Assembly: GCF_000472445.1 (NCBI RefSeq)
Contig: NZ_AXAJ01000012.1
Coordinates: 1-64,000, forward strand
Length of the DNA: 64,000 nt
Source of the DNA: Burkholderia sp. WSM2230
GTDB taxonomy: Bacteria; Pseudomonadota; Gammaproteobacteria; Burkholderiales; Burkholderiaceae
Direction: 5' to 3'
Under the pieces are notes generated by a model that worked only from the letters and a program-made list of their open reading frames with translations, ran no database searches and was not told the DNA's origin. Below, piece by piece: positions 24,118 through 34,019 of the stretch; position 1 is the first letter of the stretch; every line of letters begins with the position of its first letter. The translations under genes and the position numbers were made by a program.

Positions 24118-26411
24118 TTGCCCAGGAACTGGAAGTCAGCCTGCACATGGCGTTCATGGAAGCACGCCAGGCGCGGCACGAGTTCATAACGGTCGAACAT
24201 CTTTTGCTGGCACTGTTGGACAACCCGACAGCGGCGGAGGTGTTGCGTGCATGCGCGGCCAATATCGAGGATCTGCGCCAGAACCTGCGCAACTTCATTC
24301 ATGACAACACGCCGACCGTGCCCGGCACGGACGACGTCGACACGCAGCCCACGCTGGGTTTCCAGCGTGTGATCCAGCGCGCGATCATGCATGTGCAGTC
24401 CACCTCGAATGGCAAGAAGGAAGTGACCGGCGCGAACGTGCTGGTCGCGATCTTCGGTGAGAAGGACTCGCATGCGGTGTATTACCTGCAGCAGCAGGGC
24501 GTGACGCGTCTGGACGTGGTCAATTTCATTTCGCACGGCATCGCCAAGACGAGCAGCTCGGACGCCGCGAAAGCGAGCGACGCGAATGCCGAGTCGGACG
24601 AAGCCGCCGCGCAGAAAGAAACGCCGCTCGCCCAGTTCACGCAGAATCTGAACCAGATGGCGAAAGACGGCCGCATCGATCCGCTGATCGGGCGCGAGTC
24701 CGAAGTCGAGCGCGTGGTGCAGGTGCTGTGCCGCCGTCGCAAGAATAATCCGCTGCTGGTCGGTGAGGCCGGCGTCGGCAAGACGGCAATCGCCGAAGGG
24801 CTCGCCTGGCGCATTACGCGCGGCGAAGTACCGGACATTCTGGCTGACGCGCAGGTCTATTCGCTCGACATGGGCGCGCTGCTCGCCGGCACTAAGTATC
24901 GCGGCGACTTCGAACAACGCCTGAAGACGGTTCTGAAGGAATTGAAGGAGCGTCCGCACGCCATTCTGTTCATCGACGAAATTCATACGCTGATCGGCGC
25001 GGGCGCCGCGTCGGGCGGCACGCTGGACGCGTCGAACCTGCTGAAGCCGGCGCTCTCGTCGGGCACGCTCAAGTGCATCGGCGCGACCACGTTCACCGAA
25101 TATCGCGGCATCTTCGAAAAAGACGCGGCCTTGTCGCGCCGTTTCCAGAAAGTCGACGTGACGGAACCGTCGGTCGAGCAGACGGTTGCGATTCTGCGTG
25201 GTCTCAAGTCGCGATTCGAAGAGCATCACGGCGTGAAGTATTCGTCGGGCGCACTGTCGGCGGCGGCGGAGTTGTCGGCACGCTTCATCACCGACCGCCA
25301 TCTGCCGGACAAGGCGATCGACGTGATCGACGAAGCGGGCGCCGCCCAACGCATCCTGCCGAAGTCGAAGCAGAAAAAGACCATCGGCAAGAACGAGATC
25401 GAGGAAATCATCTCGAAGATCGCGCGCGTCCCGGCGCAAAGCGTGTCGCAAGACGACCGCAGCAAGCTGCAAACGCTGGATCGCGATCTGAAGAGCGTGG
25501 TGTTCGGGCAAGACCCGGCTATCGACGCGTTGTCGGCCGCAATCAAGATGGCGCGCGCGGGCTTGGGCAAGCTCGACAAGCCGATCGGCGCATTCCTGTT
25601 CTCCGGCCCCACGGGCGTCGGCAAGACGGAAGTGGCGAAGCAGCTGGCGTTCACGCTCGGCATCGAACTGATCCGCTTCGACATGTCCGAGTACATGGAA
25701 CGTCACGCGGTGAGCCGGCTGATCGGCGCGCCTCCGGGCTATGTCGGTTTCGACCAGGGCGGTTTGCTGACCGAGGCCGTCACCAAGAAGCCGCACTGCG
25801 TGCTGCTGCTCGACGAAATCGAGAAGGCGCATCCGGACATCTACAACGTGCTGCTGCAGGTCATGGACCACGGCACGCTGACGGACAACAACGGGCGCAA
25901 GGCGGATTTCCGCAACGTCATCATCATCATGACGACGAACGCGGGCGCCGAGGCAATGGGCAAGTCGGTGATCGGCTTCACGAACCGCCGCGAAACCGGC
26001 GATGAGATGGTCGACATCAAGCGCATGTTCACGCCGGAGTTCCGTAACCGTCTGGACGCGACCATCAGCTTCCGTGCGCTGGATGAAGAAATCATCATGC
26101 GCGTGGTCGACAAGTTCCTGATGCAGCTGGAAGATCAGCTGCACGAGAAGAAGGTCGACGCGCTCTTCACCGACGCGCTGCGCAAGCACCTCGCCAAGCA
26201 CGGTTTCGACCCGTTGATGGGCGCACGCCCGATGCAGCGTCTGATTCAGGACACGATCCGTCGCGCGCTGGCCGACGAGCTGCTGTTCGGCAAGCTGATG
26301 AATGGCGGTCGTGTGTCGGTCGACGTCGATGCGGAAGACAAGGTGCAACTGACCTTCGACGAGCATCCGGCGCCGCGCAATCCGAATCCGGAAGCGGTCG
26401 AAGTCGAGTAA
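24114..26411 (+). CDS. clpA: ClpAP protease ATPase subunit
   Basis: A 765-residue AAA+ unfoldase that feeds substrates into ClpP. The N-domain (residues 1-145) is followed by two ATPase modules with Walker A GEAGVGKTA and GPTGVGKTE, Walker B LFIDEIHTL and LLLDEIEKAH. The IGF loop that docks to ClpP is in SVIGFTNRRE. The start MIAQELEVSL overlaps clpS by four bases, so the two are translationally coupled. A bidirectional terminator follows. Confidence 0.96.
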   Translation: MIAQELEVSLHMAFMEARQARHEFITVEHLLLALLDNPTAAEVLRACAANIEDLRQNLRNFIHDNTPTVPGTDDVDTQPTLGFQRVIQRAIMHVQSTSNGKKEVTGANVLVAIFGEKDSHAVYYLQQQGVTRLDVVNFISHGIAKTSSSDAAKASDANAESDEAAAQKETPLAQFTQNLNQMAKDGRIDPLIGRESEVERVVQVLCRRRKNNPLLVGEAGVGKTAIAEGLAWRITRGEVPDILADAQVYSLDMGALLAGTKYRGDFEQRLKTVLKELKERPHAILFIDEIHTLIGAGAASGGTLDASNLLKPALSSGTLKCIGATTFTEYRGIFEKDAALSRRFQKVDVTEPSVEQTVAILRGLKSRFEEHHGVKYSSGALSAAAELSARFITDRHLPDKAIDVIDEAGAAQRILPKSKQKKTIGKNEIEEIISKIARVPAQSVSQDDRSKLQTLDRDLKSVVFGQDPAIDALSAAIKMARAGLGKLDKPIGAFLFSGPTGVGKTEVAKQLAFTLGIELIRFDMSEYMERHAVSRLIGAPPGYVGFDQGGLLTEAVTKKPHCVLLLDEIEKAHPDIYNVLLQVMDHGTLTDNNGRKADFRNVIIIMTTNAGAEAMGKSVIGFTNRRETGDEMVDIKRMFTPEFRNRLDATISFRALDEEIIMRVVDKFLMQLEDQLHEKKVDALFTDALRKHLAKHGFDPLMGARPMQRLIQDTIRRALADELLFGKLMNGGRVSVDVDAEDKVQLTFDEHPAPRNPNPEAVEVE

Positions 26412-26433
26412 GCGTTCCGGCAGTCGGCAAAAC

Positions 26434-26470
26434 AAAAACGGCGTGGACTTTCGAGTCCACGCCGTTTTTT
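26434..26470. terminator. Bidirectional terminator between clpA and dut
   Basis: Stem with arms ACGGCGTGGACT and AGTCCACGCCGT closed by TTCG, flanked by A-run on the left and T-run on the right, so it works for both convergent genes. Confidence 0.95.
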
Positions 26471-26484
26471 TATGCTGCCGCGGC

Positions 26485-26931
26485 TCAGTGCTTGCCGGTG
26501 CTGCCGAAGCCGCCCGCGCCGCGCTCGCTTTGCGCGAATTCATCGACGATATTGAACTTGGCCTGCACAACCGGCACGATCACGAGTTGCGCAAGACGCT
26601 CCATCGGATTCAGCGCGAAGGTGGTCTCGCCGCGATTCCAGGTCGAGATCATCAGTTCACCCTGGTAATCCGAATCGATCAGGCCGACCAGATTGCCCAG
26701 CACGATGCCGTGCTTATGGCCGAGGCCCGAACGCGGCAGGATCAGCGCGGCGTAGCCGGGATCGCCGACATGAATGGCGAGCCCCGTCGGCACAAGCGCG
26801 GTGTCGCCGGGCTTAAGCGTCAGCGGTTCGTTCAGACACGCCCGCAGGTCGAGGCCCGCGCTGCCGGAGGTCGCGTAGGCGGGAAGCTGGTCGCGCATGC
26901 GCGCATCGAGGATCTTGAGGTCGAGATTCAT
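26485..26931 (-). CDS. dut: dUTP diphosphatase
   Basis: A 148-residue trimeric dUTPase that hydrolyses dUTP to dUMP and keeps uracil out of DNA. All five motifs are visible: GSAGLDLRAC, LPRSGLGHKHG, GLIDSDYQGE, MERLAQLVI and the C-terminal ERGAGGFGSTG, which closes over the substrate. It is the last gene of the minus-strand run from ribF and follows the luciferase-like gene by 14 bp. Confidence 0.97.
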   Translation of the reverse strand: MNLDLKILDARMRDQLPAYATSGSAGLDLRACLNEPLTLKPGDTALVPTGLAIHVGDPGYAALILPRSGLGHKHGIVLGNLVGLIDSDYQGELMISTWNRGETTFALNPMERLAQLVIVPVVQAKFNIVDEFAQSERGAGGFGSTGKH

Positions 26932-26945
26932 GCAGGTTCGAAGAG

Positions 26946-27965
26946 TTAAGGTGTTGAAGCCGGGCGCTCGAGTTGGAACGCTTCGGCGAGAAGTTCATAG
27001 GAACGCAGCCGCGCGCGGTAGCTGCCCGCAACGGTCAGCACGATCAGTTCATCCGCCTGGAACTGTTCCCGCAAAGCGTGGAGCCGCTCGGTCACGACTT
27101 GCGGCGTGCCGATTATGCTGCGCGGCTTTTCCCGGTCGATCACCAGTTGCTCGCGCTCGCCGTACTCCTGCGCGATGCCTTGTTCGATGGTCGGGATCGG
27201 CTCGTTCAGGCCATACGCCATCTGCACGCGACGCAGGTCGACGGCCTTTTCCAGGTTCGCTGCTTCCTGTTCGGTGTCCGCGCAAATCACGAAGACGGCG
27301 GCGGCCAGATACGATTGCTGCGCCTCCTGACTCGCCTGAAAACGCTCGCGATACGCATGCGCGACCTGATGCCCGAAATGCGCATTGATGAAATGGGCGA
27401 ACGCAAAGCGAATGCCCAACTGCGCCGCGAGCAGGCCGCCGAATTCGCTGGAGCCGAGCATCCAGAGTTGTGGACGCGTAGCGACATGCGGTTGCAGCAG
27501 CACGCCTTGCGCGACGTGATCGGCGGGCAGCGCGCCGTGCATGAGTCCCACCAGGTCGGCCACTTGCTGAGCGAAAAATTCGCCGCGGTTGTAGTCGCCG
27601 GCGGCCACGGCTTGCGCGGTGCGCATGTCGCCGCCGGGCGCGCGCCCTACGCCGAGGTCGATACGGTTCGGGAACAGCGCCTCGAGCATCATGAACTGTT
27701 CCGCGACCTTGAAGGGGCTGTAGTACGGCAGCATGATGCCGCCGGAGCCGAGCCGGATGTGTCGTGTGACGCTGCCAAGGCGAGCCAGCATCACTTCGGG
27801 ACACGGATTCGACACGCCGCGCAAGCCGTGGTGCTCGGCGCACCAGTAGCGCGTGTAGCCGAGGTCGTCGGCGAGCTGCGCGAGTTCGACTGTGGCGGCA
27901 ATTGCGTCCGCCACCGAGTGCCCTGCAATGACGGGCGTTTGATCGAGCACGGAAAGTAGCGTCAT
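26946..27965 (-). CDS. Luciferase-like flavin monooxygenase (YhbW type)
   Basis: A 339-residue LLM-class flavin-dependent oxidoreductase of the MsnO8/YhbW group. It begins LLSVLDQTPVIAGHSVADAI and contains the family stretch YTRYWCAEHHGLRGVSNPCPEVMLARLG and LGSGGIMLPYYSPFKVAEQFMMLEALFPNRIDLGVGRAPGGD. The reaction is oxidation with FMNH2 and O2, but the substrate is unknown. The start ATG has CAGGAG upstream. It sits between coaBC and dut in a conserved cell-metabolism cluster, where it may be an inserted gene. Confidence 0.9.
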   Translation of the reverse strand: MTLLSVLDQTPVIAGHSVADAIAATVELAQLADDLGYTRYWCAEHHGLRGVSNPCPEVMLARLGSVTRHIRLGSGGIMLPYYSPFKVAEQFMMLEALFPNRIDLGVGRAPGGDMRTAQAVAAGDYNRGEFFAQQVADLVGLMHGALPADHVAQGVLLQPHVATRPQLWMLGSSEFGGLLAAQLGIRFAFAHFINAHFGHQVAHAYRERFQASQEAQQSYLAAAVFVICADTEQEAANLEKAVDLRRVQMAYGLNEPIPTIEQGIAQEYGEREQLVIDREKPRSIIGTPQVVTERLHALREQFQADELIVLTVAGSYRARLRSYELLAEAFQLERPASTP

Positions 27966-28036
27966 GTCGGTGTGCTCCTGGTGCTTCGGTTCGCTTCTCT
28001 TCGCTTCGCGATCGCCGCGCGGCGCGCCGCGCGGGC

Positions 28037-29251
28037 TCAGCGAATCAGACTGGTGTCGGGCAGACGCTTCGCGATCTCGGCGATCAACGCGCGTGCGAGC
28101 GTCTGCTTGTCGGCGCGCGGTAGCCGGGTAGCGCCGCCGGCCTCGAACAGGATCACCTCGTTGTCGTCCATGCCGAAGGTGAGCGGCCCGAGATTGCCGA
28201 TCAGAAGCGGCACCTTCTTGCGCACGCGCTTTTCTTCGCCATGCACTTCCAGATCGCCGCTTTCGGCAGCGAAGCCGACAGCGAACGGCGGATGCGGCAA
28301 GCCCGCGACGGAGGCCAGAATGTCCGGGTTCTCGACGAACGAAAAAGTGGGGAGCGCGCGGTCCGCTGCCTTCTTGATCTTGTGCTCGCTCGCCTGATCG
28401 ACGCGCCAGTCGGCGACAGCCGCGACGCCGATGAAGATGTCCGCATCCGCCACCGAGCGCATGACCGCGTCGTGCATCTGCTGGGCGGTTTGCACGTCTT
28501 CGCGGAACACGCCCCACGGCGTTTCGAGCGCGACAGGGCCGGCGACGAGGTGCACTTCCGCGCCGGCCTGTTGCGCGGCGCGGGCGAGCGCAAAACCCAT
28601 CTTGCCGCTCGAACGATTCGTGATGCCGCGCACGGGATCGAGCGGTTCGAACGTCGGGCCGGCGGTGAGCAACACGCGGCGGCCCGAAAGAATCTTGGGC
28701 GCGAAGAACGATGCAATCGCTTCATAGGTCGCCGCGGCTTCCAGCATGCGGCCGTCGCCGACTTCGCCGCACGCTTGGGGACCGGAGTCGGGGCCGAGCA
28801 CTTCAACGCCGTCGGCGCGCAGTTGCGCGACGTTGCGCTGCGTCGCCGGGTTCTGCCACATCTGCCGGTTCATCGCGGGCACGACGAGCAGCGGGCAATC
28901 GCGCGCGACGCACAGCGTGGCGAGCAGGTCGTCGGCCATGCCATGCGCGAGTCTGGCGAGGAAATCGGTGGAGGCGGGCGCGATCACGATCGCGTCGGCT
29001 TCACGCGACAGATCGATGTGCGCCATGTTGTTCGGAATGCGCGCGTCCCACTGGCTCGTGTAGACCGGACGGCCGGAGAGCGCCTGCATGGTGACGGGAG
29101 TGATGAACTGTGTGGCCGCTTCCGTCATCACCACCTGCACGGTCGCGCCGGCTTTGGTTAGGAGACGCGTGAGTTCGGCGATCTTGTAGCAGGCAATGCC
29201 GCCCGTCATGCCGAGGACGAGGTGTTTTCCTGCGAGTTCTGCGGTTGCCAA
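28037..29251 (-). CDS. coaBC: Bifunctional phosphopantothenoylcysteine decarboxylase/synthetase
   Basis: A 404-residue enzyme making two steps of coenzyme A synthesis: joining cysteine to 4'-phosphopantothenate (CoaB) and decarboxylation (CoaC). CoaC has the FMN-binding GMTGGIACYKIAEL, the active-site PAMNRQMWQNPATQRN and the SGPQACGEVGDGRM loop. CoaB starts at RRVLLTAGPTFEPLDPVRGITNRSSGKMG. The start is TTG (MATAELAG), since GGAGG is six bases upstream; the long in-frame extension would run into lspA sequence. It lies downstream of lspA. Confidence 0.93.
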   Translation of the reverse strand: MATAELAGKHLVLGMTGGIACYKIAELTRLLTKAGATVQVVMTEAATQFITPVTMQALSGRPVYTSQWDARIPNNMAHIDLSREADAIVIAPASTDFLARLAHGMADDLLATLCVARDCPLLVVPAMNRQMWQNPATQRNVAQLRADGVEVLGPDSGPQACGEVGDGRMLEAAATYEAIASFFAPKILSGRRVLLTAGPTFEPLDPVRGITNRSSGKMGFALARAAQQAGAEVHLVAGPVALETPWGVFREDVQTAQQMHDAVMRSVADADIFIGVAAVADWRVDQASEHKIKKAADRALPTFSFVENPDILASVAGLPHPPFAVGFAAESGDLEVHGEEKRVRKKVPLLIGNLGPLTFGMDDNEVILFEAGGATRLPRADKQTLARALIAEIAKRLPDTSLIR

Positions 29252-29385
29252 CGAAAGCCTCCGACAAAGCGTGGTGGCCGAGCGCGGCGCGCTTGCACCG
29301 TTGCCGGCCGTCAAAGCGGACTTGCGGCGCGAAAGCCGCGGATTTGACAGAGCAAACCCGCCGCGCGCTGTTGAACGAGGCGCCG

Positions 29386-29904
29386 TTAGCGCGAACCGCG
29401 CACGCGCCGCAACTCGTCGATCACAAGCAGGACCGCGCCGATCGTGATCGCGCTGTCGGCGAGATTGAACGCCGGCCAGTGCCACGCGCGCACATGAAAG
29501 TCGAGAAAGTCGATCACGTGGCCATAGGCGAGCCGGTCGATCACATTGCCGAGCGCGCCGCCGAGAATCAGCGCGAGCGCCGTGCAGAACATTTTTTGCG
29601 CGCCGTGACGCTTGAGCAGATAGCAGATCACCAGCGCGGCGATCACGCCGAGCCCGGTGAAGGCCCAGCGTTGCCATCCGCCCGCCATGGCAAGGAAACT
29701 GAAAGCGGCGCCGCGGTTGTACACGAGAATCAGATTGAAGAACGATGTGACCTCGTGCGGAACGCCGTAGGCAAACACCTTCTGCACCGCGATTTTCGTC
29801 AACTGATCGAACAGGATCACGATCAGTGCAACGCCAAGCCAAGGCGCCAGCGAACTGTTTCCGACGGAAGCTTTCGATGTGGTTTTCGCCATGGTTCTCG
29901 CCAT
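29386..29904 (-). CDS. lspA: Lipoprotein signal peptidase (signal peptidase II)
   Basis: A 172-residue inner-membrane aspartyl protease that cuts the signal peptide of lipoproteins after lipidation. Four hydrophobic segments are seen, and both catalytic aspartates are in NVIDRLAYGHVIDFL and FNLADSAI. The start overlaps the ileS stop (TAATG) and has GAGGAG upstream, so it is translated in coupling with ileS, an arrangement widely conserved in proteobacteria. Confidence 0.96.
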   Translation of the reverse strand: MARTMAKTTSKASVGNSSLAPWLGVALIVILFDQLTKIAVQKVFAYGVPHEVTSFFNLILVYNRGAAFSFLAMAGGWQRWAFTGLGVIAALVICYLLKRHGAQKMFCTALALILGGALGNVIDRLAYGHVIDFLDFHVRAWHWPAFNLADSAITIGAVLLVIDELRRVRGSR

Positions 29905-32741
29905 TATGCCGCGCTCCTCGCTTCACCGTTGCCGAACAGGTTGCTGACGCAGCGGCCGCACAGCGTGGGGTGCTCTGCGTTCGCGCCGACATCCGCGCGG
30001 TAGTGCCAGCAGCGCTCGCACTTCAGATACTTCGACGTGATTACCTCGACGCCTTCTTCCGCTTCGCTTTCCACCTTCACGACGCTCGCGGCCGATGTGA
30101 TCAGCACGAACTTCAGGTCGTCGCCGAGGCTCGTCAGCGCGTCGTAACGTGCGCCGCTCGCGCGGATTTCCACTTCCGCCTGCAACGACGAGCCGATCAG
30201 GTTCGCGACGCGCGCCTCTTCCAGCGCCTTCGTCACGTCGCCGCGCGCGACGCGCAACAGTGCCCATTTGTCGAGCAGCGCGCCTGCGTCCGGCACGCTC
30301 GGGTACACGTGGTACGTCTCCGTGAAGATGGTTTCGCTGTTCGGCTGGAACACCTTCCACGCTTCTTCGGCGGTGAAGGAGAGGAACGGCGCCATCAGAC
30401 GCAGCAGGCCTTGCGCGATGTGATACAGCGCGGTCTGCGCCGAGCGGCGCGCGACCGAGTCCGCCGCCGTGGTGTACAGGCGGTCCTTGAGCACGTCCAG
30501 GTAGAAGCCGCCGAGGTCTTCCGAGCAGAACGTCTGAAGCTTGGCGACCACTGGGTGGAACTCGTACTTGTCGTAATGCGAGAGGATGTCGTTCTGCAGA
30601 TTCGCCGTTAGCGCCACCGCATAGCGGTCGATCTCGAGCCAGTCTTCCACCGGACGCGCGTTCTTCTCGTAGTCGAAGTCCGACAGATTCGCGAGCAGGA
30701 AGCGCAACGTGTTGCGAATCCGGCGATAGCTTTCGGTCACGCGCTTCAGGATCTCTTCAGAGATGGCGAGTTCGCCCGAGTAATCGGTCGAAGCGATCCA
30801 CAAGCGGATGATTTCCGCGCCGAGGCGGTTCGCCACTTCGTGCGGATCGATCCCGTTGCCGAGCGACTTGCTCATCTTGCGGCCTTCGCCGTCGACGGTG
30901 AAGCCGTGCGTAAGAAGCGCGTTATAGGGCGGGCGTCCATCCAGCATGGAGGCCGTGAGCAGCGACGAATGGAACCAGCCGCGATGCTGGTCCGAGCCTT
31001 CCAGATACAGATCGGCCGGGAATTGCAGTTCGTCTTTGTGCGAGCCGCGCAGCACGTGCCAGTGCGTGGTGCCTGAATCGAACCACACGTCGAGCGTGTC
31101 GCGGTTCTTTTCGTACAGGTTTGCTTCGTCGCCGATCAGCTCGCGCGGATCGAGCGTTTGCCACGCCTCGATACCGGCTTCTTCCACGCGCTTCGCGACT
31201 TCTTCGAGCAACTCCAGCGTGCGCGGATGCAGTTCGCCGGTTTCCTTGTGCACGAAGAACGCCATCGGCACGCCCCATTGGCGCTGGCGCGAGAGCGTCC
31301 AGTCCGGGCGGTTCGCGATCATGCTGAACAGGCGCTGCTTACCCCATGCCGGATAAAACGCCGTATTCTCGATGCCCTCGAGCGCCGTTTCGCGCAGCGT
31401 CTTGTCGCTGTCGTTCGGCTTCACGTCCATGCCGGCAAACCATTGCGACGTCGCGCGATAAATGATCGGCGTCTTGTGGCGCCAGCAGTGCATGTAGCTG
31501 TGCGTGTACTTCTCGGTGCGCAGGAGCGACCCGGCGCCTTGCAGCGCTTCGACGATCTGCGGATTCGCCGCCCAGATCGACAGGCCGCCGAACAGCGCGA
31601 GCGATTCGATGTAGCGGCCGTCGCCCATTACCGGATTGATGATGTCCGAATCGGCCATGCCGTGCGCCTTGCACGACACGAAGTCTTCCACGCCATACGC
31701 CGGCGACGAGTGCACGATGCCCGTGCCGGTTTCCGTCGTCACGTAGTCGCCGAGGTAGACGGGCGCGGTACGCTTGTAGCCCGGATGCGCGGACGCGAGC
31801 GGATGATTGAAGCGCAGATTGACAAGCTTCGCGCCCGGCGTGGTGGCGATCACCGCGCCTTCCAGTTCGTATGCCTTCAGGCAGGCTTCGACGCGTTCTT
31901 CGGCGAGGATCAGCAGGCCGCGCGGCGTGTCGACGAGCGCATAGACGATTTCCGGATGCAGGTTCAACGCCTGGTTCGCGGGAATGGTCCACGGCGTGGT
32001 GGTCCAGATCACGATGCCGCCTTCGTTGCGCGGCAGCGCATTCAAACCGAAGGCTTGCGCCGTTTTCTCCGGCTCGGCGAAGCTGAACAGAACGTCGATG
32101 GTCGGATCGGTTTTGTCCTTGTACTCGACTTCCGCCTCGGCAAGCGCCGAGCCGCAGTCGAAACACCAGTTGACCGGCTTCAGGCCGCGGAACACATAGC
32201 CTTTTTCCATGATCTTCGCGAGCGCGCGGATTTCTCCGGCTTCATTCGCGAAGTTCATGGTCTTGTACGGGTTGTCCCACTCGCCGAGCACGCCGAGACG
32301 CCGGAAGCCGAGCTTCTGCTTCTCGATCTGTTCGGTTGCATAGGCGCGCGCCTTCTGCATGACTTCCGCGGCGGGCAGCGACTTGCCGAACTGCTTCTCG
32401 ATCTGGATTTCGATCGGCATGCCGTGGCAGTCCCAGCCCGGCACGTAGACGGCGTCGAGGCCCGCCATGTTGCGGGCCTTGACGATCATGTCCTTCAGGA
32501 TCTTGTTCACCGCGTGGCCGAGGTGGATGTCGCCGTTCGCATACGGCGGGCCGTCGTGCAGGATGAACTTCTTGCGGCCTTTGGAAGCGGCGCGGATCTT
32601 CTCGTAGACCTTGCGTTCCTGCCATTCCTTGACCCATTGCGGCTCGCGTTTGGGCAGGTCGCCGCGCATCGGGAACGGCGTGTCGAGCAGGTTCACCGGG
32701 TAGCGTGACTGCGGTTTCGAATCGGCTTTCTTGTTGCTCAT
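29904..32741 (-). CDS. ileS: Isoleucyl-tRNA synthetase
   Basis: A 945-residue class I aminoacyl-tRNA synthetase charging tRNA-Ile. The ATP-binding HIGH-type motif is in GPPYANGDIHLGHAVNKILKD and the KMSKS motif in GRKMSKSLGNGIDP. The editing domain is complete (IVIWTTTPWTIPANQALNLHPE), and the C-terminal zinc site is present as CERCWHYRADVG and LCGRCVSNL. It is the large central gene of the ribF-ileS-lspA-coaBC run; a TATAAA at 32762-32767 on the minus strand could be an additional promoter just upstream. Confidence 0.97.
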   Translation of the reverse strand: MSNKKADSKPQSRYPVNLLDTPFPMRGDLPKREPQWVKEWQERKVYEKIRAASKGRKKFILHDGPPYANGDIHLGHAVNKILKDMIVKARNMAGLDAVYVPGWDCHGMPIEIQIEKQFGKSLPAAEVMQKARAYATEQIEKQKLGFRRLGVLGEWDNPYKTMNFANEAGEIRALAKIMEKGYVFRGLKPVNWCFDCGSALAEAEVEYKDKTDPTIDVLFSFAEPEKTAQAFGLNALPRNEGGIVIWTTTPWTIPANQALNLHPEIVYALVDTPRGLLILAEERVEACLKAYELEGAVIATTPGAKLVNLRFNHPLASAHPGYKRTAPVYLGDYVTTETGTGIVHSSPAYGVEDFVSCKAHGMADSDIINPVMGDGRYIESLALFGGLSIWAANPQIVEALQGAGSLLRTEKYTHSYMHCWRHKTPIIYRATSQWFAGMDVKPNDSDKTLRETALEGIENTAFYPAWGKQRLFSMIANRPDWTLSRQRQWGVPMAFFVHKETGELHPRTLELLEEVAKRVEEAGIEAWQTLDPRELIGDEANLYEKNRDTLDVWFDSGTTHWHVLRGSHKDELQFPADLYLEGSDQHRGWFHSSLLTASMLDGRPPYNALLTHGFTVDGEGRKMSKSLGNGIDPHEVANRLGAEIIRLWIASTDYSGELAISEEILKRVTESYRRIRNTLRFLLANLSDFDYEKNARPVEDWLEIDRYAVALTANLQNDILSHYDKYEFHPVVAKLQTFCSEDLGGFYLDVLKDRLYTTAADSVARRSAQTALYHIAQGLLRLMAPFLSFTAEEAWKVFQPNSETIFTETYHVYPSVPDAGALLDKWALLRVARGDVTKALEEARVANLIGSSLQAEVEIRASGARYDALTSLGDDLKFVLITSAASVVKVESEAEEGVEVITSKYLKCERCWHYRADVGANAEHPTLCGRCVSNLFGNGEARSAA

Positions 32742-32907
32742 GATGTGGTCGCGGTGAATTCTTTATAAGCGCATCGGGCGCGGGTTGCGCACGATGCGCG
32801 AGAGCGTTGGGCGCGCCCGGCGGGCATGTCGCGCTTTTTTGCGCGGACGCCTTCCGATGCGCGCAGCAAAGGTCCATGCGGCATTTAACGCGCAGGGACC
32901 GCGGCGG

Positions 32908-33903
32908 CTATCTAATTCGGTCGGTGGCCGACGTGGCGAAACCGGTGGAGCGGCTGCCGGGCGTGCCCGCGCCGACGGCCGCAAACCACGCACGCGCATT
33001 GGCGACGTCGCGTGCGATCGCGGCGGTGAGCGTTTCGAGGTCGACGTACTTTTCCTCGTCGCGCAGCTTCTTCAGGAATTCGACGCGCACCAGCTTGCCG
33101 TAAGCGTCGCCGTGCCAGTCGAGCAGATGCACTTCGAGCAGCACGCGGCCCGAATCGTCGACGGTGGGGCGCAGGCCGAGACTGGCGACGCCGGGCAGCG
33201 GTTCGTCAGTCACACCATGCACGCGCACGACGAAAATGCCCGCGAGCGCCGGACGCTTGTGCGCGATCGGCAGGTTGAGCGTGGGAAAGCCGAGATCGCG
33301 CCCGAGCTTCATGCCGTGCACGACGTGGCCGCTGATCAGATAGTCGCGGCCGAGCGCGGCGCGCGCCGCGTCGAGATCGCCCGCCACCAGCGCGGCGCGC
33401 ACGCCCGAGCTGGAAATGCGCGCGCCCGACGGATCGGCCACCGTGGCCATCTGCTCGACTTCAAAACCGTAGCGCTGGCCCGCCGCCTTGAGCGACGCGA
33501 AATCGCCCGCGCGCTTTGCGCCGTAGCGGAAGTCGTCGCCGATCATTACCCAGCGCGCGTGCAGCCCGTTGACGATGATCCGTTCGACGAACGCATCCGG
33601 CGACTGGCTCGCGAACGTGTGATTGAAGTGCTCGACGACGACGCGGTCCACCCCGTTGGTGCGCAGCGCCTCCAGCTTGTCGCGCAGCATCGCGATGCGC
33701 GGCGGCGCGCCCGCCGGGTTGAAGAATTCGCGCGGGTGCGGCTCGAAGGTCATCACGCAGACGGGCAGGCCGCGCGCGTCGGCGGCCGCGCGCACGTGCG
33801 CGAGCAAAGCCTGATGGCCGCGGTGGACACCGTCGAAGTTGCCGATGGTCAGTGCGCAGGGCGCACGGCTCTCGGCGTTGGGAAGACCGCGGAAGACTCT
33901 CAC
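32908..33903 (-). CDS. ribF: Bifunctional riboflavin kinase/FAD synthetase
   Basis: A 331-residue enzyme forming FMN and FAD from riboflavin. The N-terminal adenylyltransferase part has LTIGNFDGVHRGHQALLAHV, and the C-terminal flavokinase part has ISGHVVHGMKLGRDLGFPTLNL. The start taken is GTG (VRVFRGLPN), the place where homologues begin; a 14-codon longer reading exists. A TATAAT -10 lies about 46 bp upstream. It heads the minus-strand operon and is divergent from purN. Confidence 0.94.
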   Translation of the reverse strand: MRVFRGLPNAESRAPCALTIGNFDGVHRGHQALLAHVRAAADARGLPVCVMTFEPHPREFFNPAGAPPRIAMLRDKLEALRTNGVDRVVVEHFNHTFASQSPDAFVERIIVNGLHARWVMIGDDFRYGAKRAGDFASLKAAGQRYGFEVEQMATVADPSGARISSSGVRAALVAGDLDAARAALGRDYLISGHVVHGMKLGRDLGFPTLNLPIAHKRPALAGIFVVRVHGVTDEPLPGVASLGLRPTVDDSGRVLLEVHLLDWHGDAYGKLVRVEFLKKLRDEEKYVDLETLTAAIARDVANARAWFAAVGAGTPGSRSTGFATSATDRIR

Positions 33904-33948
33904 GATAGCGCGTCGGGGTAGGTCGGGCAGGGTGCCGCAAAACAATCG

Positions 33949-34013
33949 ATTATAAACGCTCGGCGCAGCGGGCGGCGGCGCGTCGCGGATCGCGTGTCCT
34001 CGAATGATAAAAT
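33949..34013. promoter_or_regulatory. Divergent promoters of ribF and purN
   Basis: On the minus strand TATAAT (33949-33954) is the likely -10 of ribF. On the plus strand TAAAAT (34008-34013) ends six bases before the purN ATG, so that transcript would begin at or next to the start codon. The -35 elements are poor in both cases. Confidence 0.5.
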
Positions 34014-34019
34014 CCGCGC

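Noticed and set aside
24021..26570. 849-codon minus-strand ORF opposite clpA
   Set aside because: Shadow of clpA and runs across the bidirectional terminator.
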